Translations under genes and position numbers: made by a program | Shown: positions 32,301-43,260 of the stretch, piece by piece | Layout of the letters: each line of letters begins with the position of its first letter | Numbering within the stretch: the first letter of the stretch is position 1 | The notes under the pieces: generated by a model | Seen by the model: the letters and a program-made list of their open reading frames with translations, nothing else | Told to the model about the DNA's origin: nothing | Database searches by the model: none | From: Macroventuria anomochaeta | Taxonomy: Eukaryota > Ascomycota > Dothideomycetes > Pleosporales > Didymellaceae | Direction: 5' to 3' | NCBI RefSeq assembly: GCF_010093625.1 | Contig: NW_022985363.1 | Location: forward strand, 915,687-979,686 | Length of the DNA stretch: 64,000 nucleotides

Positions 32301-33001
32301 TCTACAGCAACACTCGGCCAAGCATGTTCGACTACCCACCAGAGACGGAGGTCAAGGCCGAGGAGGCGCCCGAGAAGGTCAAGACCGCTGTCCTGTCAAC
32401 AACAGCGCAGGACAAGCGCCGAAGGATGGTCAAGGAGCGCCAGCGCCGTAGGGAGAGTATGGACGTCGACCAGACACCTACGACGCCCAAGCCTGCCGAT
32501 GATGACAAGATGGACGTTGATGAGGAGAAGAAGGACGACGAGAAGGCTGAGGGCTATGCACCAGAGTCGCCGAAGAAGAAGGTGGAGAAGGAGAAGGTTG
32601 GTTACGAGTTGGAGAACATGTCGCGTGTCCTGCCACCCCAGGTGAAGCACATCGCATTCCCTGGGGACCGTTTCATTCCAGTCAAGAAGGTCAGTCCAGC
32701 CACATTGCCTTATACATTTCAAACACTAACTTGTACACAGCCAACACTCGGGGTTATTCTTCTCACGGATACAAAGCCTTCAGAGCCCAAGGAGCTGCTC
32801 GAGCTTAAGGTCAAGAAGGCGGCGCCGGCACCAGCGCCTGGTGCTTCAGGGTCGTCTGGTGAACAGGCAGCTGAAGGTGTTGCAGATGCCGAGTCGTCTG
32901 GATCTACAACAGACAACCTGGTAGAGGAGGGCAGTGAGGAAGCATCGCTACCTGGGGATTTCGAGTACGAGTCAGACACGAACCCAAATGACAGCGAGTA
33001 G
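29343..33001 (+). CDS. RPN2: 26S proteasome regulatory subunit Rpn2
   Basis: Largest scaffold subunit of the 19S base, binding Rpn1, Rpn10, Rpn13 and the ATPase ring. Exons are 29343-29482, 29557-29726, 29842-30401, 30458-32689 and 32741-33001. Phases agree throughout and give 1120 aa. The N-terminus (MVGLTSAAGVVGFLSEPDPA, then LFWPEV-like LLWPEVAGS) matches the family. Residues about 400-780 hold the proteasome/cyclosome repeats, recognised by repeating Gly-Ala/Leu-Gly-helix units such as ASAALGVIHRGN (here ATAALG), GSLYALGLIYANHG, GLSMGLVMLGTGS and ATMALGIACAGTG. After an acidic/Lys-rich insert (about 870-960), the C-terminal domain has FIPVKK|PTLGVILL. The last intron (32690-32740, 51 nt) is in frame and lacks a stop. 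The tail is acidic and Ser-rich, as expected for the Rpn13-binding end. Confidence 0.95.
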
Positions 33002-33304
33002 AGGCAGTCGAGGGTCGATTGTAGTATCCTTCTTGGAGCCGGGCGGATTGTCTGCATTGATCTTAGGCTTAGGGAGGTCAGAGAAGGCCGCTTTCCCAGC
33101 CTGCCTAGATGTATAATAGCCCATGCGGTCTACTAGAATTATAAGCATAGTCGTTCACATCACTGTTCATTGGGTGACTGTGTGCATAATCATCCCATCT
33201 CCACTGGGACAACGCGTGTCTGCGGTCCTCGGCGGTCCGGGCTTGGCGCTGCATCGAAAAGTATGGCATGACCTTGACGCGCAGCAACTCTCCCACATGC
33301 CGCC
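33002..33304. other. Intergenic RPN2 / COX10
   Basis: 303 bp, same-strand neighbours. Contains the RPN2 3' UTR and COX10 promoter. Nothing else recognised. Confidence 0.45.
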
Positions 33305-34867
33305 ATGGGCCTTCGACCGGGGCTGCCACGAACGATTGCCGGCCGCGGTGCGAATACTGTATGCCTGCAATGCTGGCGGAAGCTGGCCCGGACGCCGATG
33401 CCTTTGCGCCAGGCCTTCTCGACCATCCCATCACATAGATCCGGCGCGGTAGCTGTGGGGAAGAGCCGGAACTCGTTCAGCAAAGACTTCTTCGGCAAGA
33501 ACTCATTATTAAAAGAGACGTTCTGGCAATCGAGGAGAGAACTGCAGAGCTCCATTGCGACAGTCAAGACAAATAGCGGACAGCCAGCAGCACCACGAGA
33601 TGCAACCACCACACCCACACCAACGCCCACAGACGACATCCTCCCCCACCGGCGGCGGAAGCGCGCCAAAGAACTCGCCGCACCGCAGTCCTCGCCCTCG
33701 CCCACCCCCGAAGGCACAGAAGCCTACCCCATCCCCCTCGACGCCTCCGCCCGCCTCGCCGACCTAGCAACCACCCAAACCTCGCTCAAGCGCCTCTTCT
33801 TCACATACCTCTCGCTCTCGAAACCGCGGCTTTCGTTCCTCGTCGTCCTCACCGCCACCGCCACATACAGTCTCTACCCGGTCCCGCAGCTGCTCAGCAC
33901 GGCAGCGACCGCGACGCCCAGTCTGTCTGCGCTCACGCTGCTGTTCCTCACCACGGGTACCGCGCTGTGTTCAGCGAGCGCGAACGCGTTCAATATGATC
34001 ATGGAGCCCAAGTTCGACGCCCAGATGAGCCGGACGCGCAACAGGCCGCTGGTCAGGAAGTTGATTAGCGTGCGCGGCGCGGTCGTGTTCGCTGTTGCGT
34101 GCGGCATCGTTGGCACCGCAGGTCTATACTTTGGTGTGAATCCTACCACCGCGTTCCTCGGGGCCAGCAATATCGTCCTGTACGCTGGCATTTATACACC
34201 ACTGAAACGTATCAGCGTGCTGAATACGTGGGTTGGCGCCGTGGTTGGCGGGCTGCCGCCGCTGATGGGCTGGACGGCTGCGGCGAGCCAGTACGCGCAC
34301 GACGGCACGTGGGAGGAGTTGTTGTTCAGCGAGGGGAGTGCTGGGGGCTGGCTGTGCGCCGCGCTGCTGTTCGCATGGCAGTTTCCGCACTTCAACAGCC
34401 TGTCGTGGTCGATCCGCGACGAGTACCGCAACGCGGGCTACCGGATGCTGGCGTGGGTCAACCCAAGGCAGAACGGGCGTGTTGCGCTGAGATATGCGGT
34501 GCTTATGTTTCCGGTCTGTATTGGATTGAGTCTGTGCGGGATTACGGATATGAGTTACATCGCCACGAGTAGTGTGGTGAATGGCTGGATGGCCTGGAAG
34601 GCGTGGGAGTTTTGGAAGCAGGATGGGCACAAGGGGACTGCGAGGGGGCTGTTCTGGGCCAGTGTGTGGCATCTGCCGATTGTCATGGTACTGGCTATGG
34701 CGCAGAAGAAGGGGCTGGGTGAGAGGCTGTACAGGAGCATCTTCGGGTATGCGGATATCGAGGATGATGAGCTGTATTATGAGGCTGGGGAGCTGGAAGA
34801 AGAAGAAGAAGAAGAGGAGGAGGAGGAGGAGGAGGAAAAGTATCAGAGGAGACGGGTGGTGAACTGA
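33305..34867 (+). CDS. COX10: Haem O synthase (protohaem IX farnesyltransferase)
   Basis: Inner mitochondrial membrane enzyme that adds a farnesyl group to haem B, making haem O for cytochrome oxidase. Intronless, 520 aa. The N-terminal 60 residues are rich in Arg, Ser and Ala and lack acids until about 60, so they look like a mitochondrial presequence. Residues about 160-480 form the UbiA-type fold with about eight helices. The first prenyl-diphosphate motif starts at Asn227 (NAFNMIMEPKFDAQMSRTRN). The second region includes YTPLKRISVLNTWVGAVVGG and WQFPHFNSLSWSIRDEYRNAGY. The C-terminus ends in an unusual run of about 16 acidic residues, mostly Glu encoded by gaa/gag repeats (34795-34840). 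The run is absent from well-known relatives and likely expanded by slippage. Confidence 0.95.
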   Translation: MGLRPGLPRTIAGRGANTVCLQCWRKLARTPMPLRQAFSTIPSHRSGAVAVGKSRNSFSKDFFGKNSLLKETFWQSRRELQSSIATVKTNSGQPAAPRDATTTPTPTPTDDILPHRRRKRAKELAAPQSSPSPTPEGTEAYPIPLDASARLADLATTQTSLKRLFFTYLSLSKPRLSFLVVLTATATYSLYPVPQLLSTAATATPSLSALTLLFLTTGTALCSASANAFNMIMEPKFDAQMSRTRNRPLVRKLISVRGAVVFAVACGIVGTAGLYFGVNPTTAFLGASNIVLYAGIYTPLKRISVLNTWVGAVVGGLPPLMGWTAAASQYAHDGTWEELLFSEGSAGGWLCAALLFAWQFPHFNSLSWSIRDEYRNAGYRMLAWVNPRQNGRVALRYAVLMFPVCIGLSLCGITDMSYIATSSVVNGWMAWKAWEFWKQDGHKGTARGLFWASVWHLPIVMVLAMAQKKGLGERLYRSIFGYADIEDDELYYEAGELEEEEEEEEEEEEEEKYQRRRVVN

Positions 34868-35174
34868 TGGATGAGTGTCTCCTTGCGTTTACCATGGGTT
34901 GGTGGATTAGCTGTCACGATACCTTGTATTATATGGCATCAGCATGTATCAAGATGATCAGTTGCGCACACCCGAAGGCGTTCAAGACTGCAACACATCG
35001 ATTTGCTTGTACCATACACCGAGTATCTTCGCGGAACCGGCAGCACAACATGACAGTGCTCGAAAAACGATAACGTCCACCGTACGCAAGGAATCGTTCG
35101 CTCTGCACTTGGAGATGGCATCCCATAATTCCCCCGTGTCTTTTCGTCTCCGCTCAGCCATGCGCACCACCTGC
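34868..35174. other. Convergent intergenic COX10 / SMC1
   Basis: 307 bp with both 3' UTRs. No gene recognised. Confidence 0.45.
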
Positions 35175-38100
35175 TTATGCAGGATACTTCCGCAGCTGTG
35201 CACGTGTCAGTATCGTACTCCCAGTCGAAGGTCGAAAGAGGGCGAGGGGGGGGGGGGGGGGACTTAGAGGAGGACTTAGAGGAGGAGGACTTACATCCAG
35301 GCTCAAATACTTGCTCGTCATCTTGCTCTGATCCCTCATAACGCCGACCAGGGTCTCACTCTCCTGGAAGAAGCCAGCCTTCAAAGAGATGACGATGAAC
35401 TGCATACCAGGGCTGGCGTGCTCGCGGACGTACTTTGCCACGCGCGACACATTGACATTGTCCAGCGCGGCATCGACCTCGTCCAGCACAAAGAAGGGAC
35501 TCGGCTGGTACGAGTGGATAGCAAAAAGCAGCGCCAGCGCCGCAATCGTCTTCTCACCACCGCTGAGATGCTCCATGTCGCGGAAGCGTTTGAGCGGCGG
35601 CATGGCATGGTATTTCAGACCTGCGAGGTATGGCTCGGTGGAGTCCTCCATGTCGAGGTACGCCTGCCCACCCAAGGGGAACTGCGGGGACTTGGTCAGA
35701 TCCTTGTACGTCCCGCCAATGTTCTCGCTGATGTGGTTGAAGGCTTTCATAAACAAATCATATCGGCGCTGCTTGACTTCCTCGAATGCTTTCTTGGCTG
35801 CCGCCGCGCGCTTGCGGGTCGCTGCGAAATCAGCGTCGACGGCGGCGAGGCGCGCTTCCGTGGCCGCCAGGCGCTCGCCGGCGCGCATGTTGGGGGTCGC
35901 TTTGGAGATGTCGGTTTCGAGGCGGGTGATTGTGTCGGTGAGGCGGGATTCGGTGGTGCGGAGGGAGGTCAGGAGGGCGGATTGGACTTTGTCGTCGTCG
36001 TCGTCGTCGGAGTCTTCGTTCTCGAGGAGCTCGAGGAGCTCGGTGCGGAGTTCTTCTTCGAGCTCGTCAAAGTCGACGTCGATGCCGTAGTTGTCTACTT
36101 CTGGCTGCTGGATCTGCGTGTTGTCGGGGTCTTCGTCGACGTCCATGGAGTCGGCGTCTGGGCGAGGCAGGTCTGTCATGGGCAGCGAGGCGAGTGGATT
36201 GGAGTCTGAGGTGAGCGGGATCTTGATCTCGTTGACTCGGCACTCCTTGAGTGTGTTGTAGCGGTTCGTTGCACTCGTCTTGATCTTGGCTTCTTCGCTG
36301 TCCACTTCTCTCAAGACCTTCTTGACCTTCTCGTTCCGCTGATCGAGGGCACGGCGTGCTTCCTTGACGGCGAGGGCTCGCCCTGTCAGCTTCTCTTCTA
36401 GGGCCTCGCGCTTCTCTTGCAGTTCCTCTAGCTCAGCCTGGAGCACGTCTCTTGCGTTCTGCAGCTCTTCCTGCTTCTCCTGGTGTTCTGCAAGCTGTTG
36501 GTCGATGCGCTTGATCTTGCCTTCAGCCTGTGAAAGACGGTCTTCGATCCCTTGCAGCGACGACTCCAGCTGCTTGAGGAGAAACGAGAGTTTGCTGCGC
36601 TGTCGGGTGAACTCGAGACGCTTCTCAGCTGCCTCCTGCTGGACTGTGCCTTGCTGATCTTCGTAGTCGCGGATCGATGCGTAGCCGAGCCTCTGACAGA
36701 AGGCAGCAAAGACGCTATCAGTGACCTGATTGACTACATCTTGGAAGCCCTTGAGTTCGTCCTCTCGGTTTCGCAGTCGTTGTGTCTGCTGGTCAAAGTT
36801 TGGCCGTACGCCTCTCAGCTCACTCTTGTGGTGTGCCAGCTCCTTCTTCAAGCTATCGATGTTGCGAGTGAGAGCCTTCGTTTCGTCCTGCGCCCGCCTA
36901 ACCTGGTCCGTGAGATCCAGCAGCTCAGCCTCGATGGTCTGCTCCTGTTGTCGCGAACTCTCGAGCTTGGGCAGATTAGCCAGTTCTTTCTGTATCGAGT
37001 CAACGCGGTCGCGAAGGGTCTGGTACGACTTCTCGTCCCACGATTGCTCGCCGCCATCATCATCGCGGTCCAGCTCACCACCAGTCTGAGTGCCACCCTT
37101 GCTGATGACACGGCCGTCGAGTGTAACCGCCTTGGCTTGCACCCGGCGCTCGTACCTCAGCTCCTTCGCAACCTTCTCGGTGTCACAGATCATGGTACTG
37201 CCACACGCTGCGGTCATGGCGCGCTCGTGCTTCGGTTCGTAGTTGATGCAATCAATGGCCAGGCGCATGCCCTTGTGCATGCCCTTGAGTTGCGAATCGA
37301 CGGCCTTGATCTGGATGGAATCGAGTGGGTCGAAGGACATGATGCCGATGCGCTCCTGCTTCAGGTAGGCGATGCATTCCTTTGCAGTCGCTTCCGTGTC
37401 GACGATGACTGTCTCCATCTGAGGTCCCAGCACTCGGCCCATGGCCTTGCGGTACTTGGCCTGTTTGGCTGTGATGAGGTCCCTGTACCGGCCATGCACC
37501 TTCTCGGGCCCGAGCCGCACGCGAAGCCGCTCGATGGCCTTGCGGGCTTCTTGCTGCTTGCGCGACTCGCGTCGGCTGCCTTCGACTATGCTGAGCTGCG
37601 TCGCGGACTCCTGCAGCATCTGGTTCTTCTCCTGGTAGTTCAGCTCCAGCTGTCGGCGATCAGAGCGTAGTTTGTCCAGCTCCTTTTGCTTAGCGCTTCT
37701 CGCCGACTCCAGCTCTCGCATCTGTGACTTCTCCTCCTTTTGCCGCTCTTCGAGCCGGCCAATCTCCGCACTCAACCTCTCGGCAGCCTTCTCGTGGGCA
37801 TCGACGCTTTGCTGCAGGTTCCGAACGTGGTCCTGGTCTGTGTCGACTTCACGCTGTAGTCGGTCGATCTGCATCTGGTCTGCGTGGGTGCGCTTCACAA
37901 CCTCGCCGCGGAGCTGGTTGTACTCGTGGAGGTCTTGCTGCGACAGCTCACGGCCCTGTCGCTGGGACGCAGCCTTGAACTCGTCCTCCCACTTCTTCTC
38001 CGCTTTCTGCACCAGGTCCAGATCCTTTTTGATCTTGTGCACCTGCTGTGCTTCCGTGTCGCGCTTCTTCCTGAGGTCGGCGAGCACAGCGTCGTTCTTT

Positions 38101-39219
38101 TGGCGCTGGTTGTTCAGCAGACGGATGGTCTCCTCGACAGGAGCAAGCTCGTTGCTGGTGTCCTCGATTTGCTTCTCCTTGTCCTTGATGCTGCGGTCCG
38201 TCTTGCTCACGTCACGCTTGACCTTGGCCTCGGCCTGCCTTTCCTGCTCGTGCTTTGTGTGGTACTTCTCGACGCTGCGCTTGTGCTCTTTGAGCTCTTC
38301 CTGGTGGGAGGCGATCTTGTTGCGCGCCTTCTCCATGGTCTGCTGGTAGAGGAACAGCTTCCACAGTGTCTTGGTGACGACGGCTTCGTCGCGCGCCGCC
38401 AGCTTGCGCCCGTACTCGTCCGCCTCCGCCTTCTGCTCCTGGTATGTCTTGAGCTCGCCGTTGATGCCGCGACGCTCGTGGAGGTGCTTGGCGTTGTCCT
38501 CGGTGGCAGCCTCGGACTCGGCCTTGAGCCTGTCGTAGTCGGCCTTCTTCTCGAGGGAACCAGAGATGCGCTCGACCTGCTCCGTGAGCTTGTCCGGCGC
38601 CATTGTCGCGATCTTCTCGACGTCGCCCTGGAAGACGAGGAAGTTCCTGGCCTTGACGAGGATGCTGTGCTCTTCGAGTGCCTCGTTGTACTCCTTCGCG
38701 GTGACTTGGCGCCGGTTGATGCGGTACTCGCTTGCGCCGGAGGCTGTGATGGTGCGCTGCCACTCGTGCTCGTGCTCCGCGTCGTCCTCGTAGACGGCCT
38801 TGACCCAGGCGTTCTGGGGGGTGTCTGTCTGTGTGCCGGACTGCGTGTCGGCGCTCTCCTGCGTGTCGGCGATCGGTTCGGCGCTCGCGTCGCCGTTCGC
38901 GTCGCCGTTCGCGTCGCCCTCGGTCGCTGTGCCGTCTGCGTTGATCCTGGCGTCACGGATGACCCTGCCGCGGTAGACCATGTCCTGCAGCTTGTCGGAT
39001 CGCAGCTGGGACGAGCGGACGCCGAGGACGAAGGAGATGGCGTCCATGCTGTTCGACTTGCCGGAGCCATTGGGGCCGATGATGGAGGTGAAGTACGAGT
39101 CGGCGAAGAGAAGCGTGTGGCGTCCACGGTAGGACTTGAAGTCTGCGCAGGTCAGCGTGAGCGTGCAGCGGCGCGCGGGTCCATCTACTGTAGACCTCGA
39201 GGCGCACAAGCTTCCCCAT
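35175..39219 (-). CDS. SMC1: Cohesin core ATPase Smc1
   Basis: Chromosome-cohesion ATPase that pairs with Smc3. Exons are 39219-39189, 39142-35295 and 35195-35175, giving 1299 aa. Exon 1 gives MGKLVRLEVY, and A|AC restores the family NFKSYRG. The open frame runs on to 39317, but that reading replaces the conserved start with unrelated residues. Walker A is GPNGSGKS (33-40). Two long coiled coils flank a hinge with GRYRDLITAKQAKYRKAMGR, then VIVDTEATAKECIAYL and CDTEKVAKEL. The signature is LSGGEKTIAALALLFAIHSY, followed by the Walker B FFVLDEVDAALDN. The last exon codes for seven codons only, LRKYPA and stop. Its intron (35196-35294, 99 nt) is in frame without a stop. The head carries an Asp/Ala/Asn/Gly repeat (38875-38930), lengthening the protein beyond yeast's 1225 aa. 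Confidence 0.96.
35246..35261 (-). repeat. C16 homopolymer in last SMC1 intron
   Basis: Sixteen G on the plus strand (C16 in the transcript), flanked by imperfect 12-bp repeats of ggaggacttaga (35262-35294) that run up to the donor site. Read through in frame it would encode a Pro-rich stretch. Confidence 0.9.
38875..38930 (-). repeat. 12-bp tandem repeat in SMC1 coding region
   Basis: About 2.5 copies of gcgtcgccgttc on the plus strand encode GDAN-type repeats in an N-lobe insertion of Smc1, between the RVIRDARI strand and AWVKAVYED. Low complexity, probably a surface loop. Confidence 0.75.
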
Positions 39220-39878
39220 GGTGGCGGCTGGTTTGCGCGGGAGCTGTGCAGCACGTGCGCGGTGAGAGGGTGGATTGCCTGAGCAGCTGTCGCGCGGTGT
39301 GCCTGCGCCGCGTTCAACGAGCTCGAAGTTCGCGACGACGCGTCGCGCTGCCGCCAGCCCGCCCGCCGTAGCTAGCGTCTGCTCGGGGGGGGGGGGGGCA
39401 TACAAAGCTCCACAGTGACATAACAGGGCATCCTGCAGGTGAGCCGGCCATCAACTTCCTCGTTATTACTTTGGCAGTCGTGTGCCCCCCCCCTCCCTTT
39501 CTCTTGCACCCACCTACAGCCATCTACAGCTATCCAGGCCGCACGTCGTCTGCGGCAGTCTGCGGCAGTCTCTCTGTTCCCGTGACCAGCTCCACCTATA
39601 TCGCGTTCTTGCACGTTGGTCGTGCTGTGACGACAGCAAGTGCCAATCACCAGCTGGCATTCTCCCACGACTCACATCCTCGACCGCTCACCGAGAAACG
39701 CTGAGCACCGGCGGCCAGTTCTGCCCCGCACCGCAGTGTCATGCGAACAGCCGTGCGAGCTTTGCTTCGATAATCTGACCATCATCCCCGTACGCGCCTT
39801 CCCTATGAAACTGTTGCGGCCTCCTGTTGCGGCTTCCTGTTGCGATGGGCCACGACAACAGACAACCACTGACAAGTC
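39220..39878. promoter_or_regulatory. Divergent promoter SMC1 / GPC1
   Basis: 659 bp between head-to-head genes. It holds a 14-G run (39385-39398) on the SMC1 side and a 9-C run (39485-39493) nearer GPC1. The two runs are 87 bp apart and complementary, so they could pair or form non-B DNA. No transcription-factor site is claimed. Confidence 0.5.
39385..39398 (-). repeat. C14 homopolymer upstream of SMC1
   Basis: Fourteen G on the plus strand, 166 bp upstream of the SMC1 start codon. It is C14 in the SMC1 5' leader or promoter. Confidence 0.9.
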
Positions 39879-41524
39879 ATGGCTGCAGGCTCCCCTCCAC
39901 GCCGCCTACAGAGGCCCTCGCATCGCCGCACGCCCTCGAGCCTGGAAATAGTGCCCGAGGATTTGCCCGTCATGTCCACCCAGGACCCGAAATCCAGGTC
40001 GGAGCCCCAACTGGGCCTCTCTGCCCTCTCCACCGACCCTGCACCGGGCCACTCGGCACAGGCTGGCGCTGGCGCTGCGCTGCTGGGAGAGGCCTCGCGC
40101 TCACGTCCAGCACCCGTCTCCACGCCTGGCCTCTCGCGCTCCAACTCCTTCTCCAACAGCTCCTACCACGATGACTCGGAAGACGACACCGCCTTCTTCC
40201 CGCCCGTCGAGCGGCTCACCATGTTCGACTTCATCGAGAACATGGCGCTGCAGCAGCGCTTCGACAAGCTCCAGGCCTCCATCTCGTCCCAGACAGAGAG
40301 GCTGAAGATCCAGGCCAAGAACCGAGGTATCACGCGCGACCGAGTCGTCGATGAGTGGCGGAGAAGGGTGCCCACCGAGGGTGAACAGCTCGAGCGTTAC
40401 AAGACGCGGGTGCGCAAGTCGGTCGATCGCCTCAACGCGCGCTTCAACGAGTCCCTGACCGTCACCGCGCGAGAGAAGGCTTCCTTCATCGCTGCTGTCT
40501 TGAACATCTTCGTCTCGGGCTATCTGGTCGGCCTGCACCCCGGCTACTTCCCGCACTGGTACACGGCGCAACTCCTATGGTTCATGCCTATCCGCTACTA
40601 CACCTACCACAAAAAGGGCTACCACTACTTCCTCGCTGATCTGTGCTACTTCGTCAACATCCTCGCCGTCCTGAGCATCTGGGTGTTCCCGCGGTCAGAG
40701 CGTCTCTTCATCGCCACGTACTGCCTGATCATGGGCAACAACGCCATCGCTATCATCATGTGGCGTAACTCGCTCGTGTTCCACTCGATGGACAAGGTGG
40801 TCAGGTACGTACTCCCTTCTACGCCCGCGGCAACGCTGCTAATCCAACCAGTCTCTTCATCCACATCATGCCGTGTGTGACGCTTCACTGCATCGTGCAC
40901 CTGCTCTCGCCCGAGTATCAGAAGGAGCACTACCCCGCCATCTACAAAATCCGCCACTCCGACCCATCCTCTCCGCACCACTACAGCCTGCCGCAAATGA
41001 TGATGTGGGCCACGCTTCCATACGCCTTCTGGCAGCTTACCTACCACTTCCTGATCACCGTGCGTCGTCGCGACAAGATCGCCGCCGGACGTCCTACCAG
41101 TTTCACATGGCTGCGCAAGTCCTACGCTAGGACTTGGATCGGTAAATTCGTCCTCTCGCTGCCGAGCTTCCTCCAAGAACCAGCCTTCATGGGTATCCAG
41201 TACTCGTATGCCGTGCTCACCATGCTGCCCGCTCCCATCTGGTTCTGGTATCGCTGGGCTAGCGGCATCTTCCTCACGGTTGTCTTCGTCTGGAGTGTCT
41301 ACAACGGTGCCACGTTCTACATCGACGTCTTTGGCAACCAGTTCAAGAAGGAGCTCGATGCCCTCAAGGCGGATATCGTGAAGTGGCAGGCTTCTCCTGA
41401 GGGTGGGTACACACCCTTCACTCCCTTTGAGGGAGGTCAAGAGAAGCAACTCGGCTACATCCCGCCGCTCGAAGGCAGCACTGCCGTCAAGCCCGCTGAT
41501 GGAGAGGCTGAGAAGAGGAAGTAG
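39879..41524 (+). CDS. GPC1: Glycerophosphocholine acyltransferase (Gpc1/DUF2838)
   Basis: ER membrane enzyme that acylates glycerophosphocholine to lyso-phosphatidylcholine, so phosphatidylcholine can be rebuilt after deacylation. Exons are 39879-40804 and 40852-41524, giving 532 aa. The phase gives AG|T, restoring VVSLFIHIMPC. The N-terminus is Ser/Pro-rich. The family region begins near residue 110 (FDFIENMALQQRFDKLQ). About eight membrane helices follow, with motifs GYFPHWYTAQLLWFMPIRYY, KKGYHYFLADLCYFVN, the central LHCIVHL carrying a conserved His, and PQMMMWATLPYAFWQLTYH. The C-terminal FYIDVFGNQFKKELDALK is also typical. The length fits filamentous-fungal members. Confidence 0.93.
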
Positions 41525-41849
41525 TGGGGCTTTCGTGATCAATGCATTTAGTTTGGTGGTCCACTCTGATTGGTTATGTTCGCGTTTGATTCACTGTCTT
41601 TGAGCATCTTTCACGGCTGACTGCATATACCCCCTTTCCTTCGTTCGGCATCTATTGTCCAGCTAGCGGAACTAGTACACGTCCATCTCCCGTCTTCACA
41701 CAAGCGTAGAGGCATTTATCACTTCTTGCAATCCTACATCGCTGCATATGTACCAGCATAGAACCCTTCAGTTCCCCTCGAAACTCTGGAACAAGAGCTA
41801 AAACACCACAGGTCTTCCTTTCCGCAGCAGACCAGGCCCTCATCGTATC
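41525..41849. other. Intergenic after GPC1
   Basis: 325 bp with the GPC1 3' UTR and possibly the lost 5' part of the MFS pseudogene. Confidence 0.4.
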
Positions 41850-43260
41850 CGTTCTACGGAATCATCGGTACGGATCTGAAGGGCTGTCTCATCAGCATCG
41901 TGAATGACAACAGGCTACTTCCTCACTCTTACCGCGTTCCAACCTCTCTATGGCAAGCTCAGCGACATCTTTGGCCGCGAGGAATGTCTTCTGTTCGGGT
42001 ACCTGACCTTCGGTATCCGCTCAATGGCTTGTGGCTTTGCGCGCACAACTGGTGAACTCATCGCAGCAAGAGCGTTCGCAGCTATCGCAGGTGGCGGGCA
42101 TGACGGTCTGCGTGAGCATCATGCTGTCTGACGGCGTGGGCCTGAGAAACAAAGGGGGGCGGGGCAGGGATACATCAACCTGGTGTATGCGAGTGTTGCT
42201 GCAGCTGGTGCTCCTCTAGGGCGTCTGCTCGCCAAAACCATCGGCTGGAGGTGGTGGTCTTTCATCGCACAGTGCCCCCTTTTGTCTGATAGCTCTGGTT
42301 GCTGTCGCCGCTGTGCGCCGACTACCAAAGCAGGAAGATTCGTACTGGAAAGCGAAACTGGCGAAGGTTGACTTGCTCGGAGCCCTGATCCTTATCGTAG
42401 CTATCTTCGGCCTTTTTGTTGGACTAGACGGGGATCAAACATCGGCTGGAGTTAGTCCCCATCGCCACCGCAGGGACTTTGCAATACTCCGCTATTCATC
42501 ATCTTCGTCCTTGTCGAGAAGTACGTTGCGAAGCATCCTTTTTGCGCCCGGCCACATGATTCTCGACAGATCACTAGTTGCATGCTACCTGTGCAACTTC
42601 TGCACGCTCGGTGGATGGCTAGCGGCCATCTTCTTCATACCCTTGTACTGGCAGATCACACACGGCTACGGTGCTTCCCAAGCTAGACTCCTGCTTGTGC
42701 CGTGCATCATCTCGGGTGTTTGTGGCTCGCTGTTCGGCGATATCTATATGAAGCGTACGGCGAAATACTATTGGATCACAGTCATTGCTTACTCGCACCT
42801 GACGATCGCCCTCTTGATTTATCCTCCTTTTCGTTGGCATGATCATGCAAAGTTTGCCGGTCATGGTCGTGGGCACATGTATCTGCGGTTTCTCGAACGG
42901 CATTGGAGTCACGACTACGCTCATTGGTCTTGGTAAGTCGAGATATTGCCAGCCTCAGTACCATGAACGGACATGTTGCAGTCGCAAACGCCTCGCACGC
43001 CGACCAAGCCGTCGCAACAGGCATGCGGCTACCTCTTCCGCTCGCCCGGCTCCGTTTTTGGCGTGTCAATGTGTGCAACAGCTTTCAGCCAGACCCTGCG
43101 CTCAAGCCTCACGGCTGCACTCAGCGGCGATTAAGACGCAGACGAGATCGCCGAACGCGTACGAGCGGGTCTCGCATACTATCGAAGCTTGGAGCCCCAT
43201 CTGCAAGAAACTGTGCGCGAGTGCTGTGGTAAGGCTCCCCAGGGCGGCCTTGTGTGTAAG
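41850..43260 (+). pseudogene. MFS drug/amino-acid transporter (DHA14-like), frameshifted
   Basis: Family blocks appear in the right order but in changing frames. YGIIGTDLK lies near 41850. Next is TGYFLTLTAFQPLYGKLSDI (41907-41966), with the MFS signature GKLSDIFGRE, then AARAFAAIAGGG. After a frame change near 42098 comes VSIMLSD. After another near 42160 come GYINLVYASVAAAGAPLG and IGWRW. After a third near 42280 come LPKQEDSYWKAKLAKVDLLG and VGLDGDQTSAG. A short detour near 42490-42550 (PLFIIFVLVEKYVAKHPF) is out of frame, and GHMILDRSLVACYL, QARLLLVPCIISGV follow. The tail is near 43130-43240 (AERVRAGLAYYRSLEPHLQE). At least four frame changes cannot be explained as introns. An intact relative would export drugs or carry basic amino acids. 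Confidence 0.88.

Noticed and set aside
37884..39371. 495-codon plus-strand frame opposite SMC1
   Set aside because: It mirrors the Leu/Glu/Lys-rich coiled coil of SMC1 on the other strand, giving Leu/Val-rich nonsense. SMC1 motifs are unambiguous.
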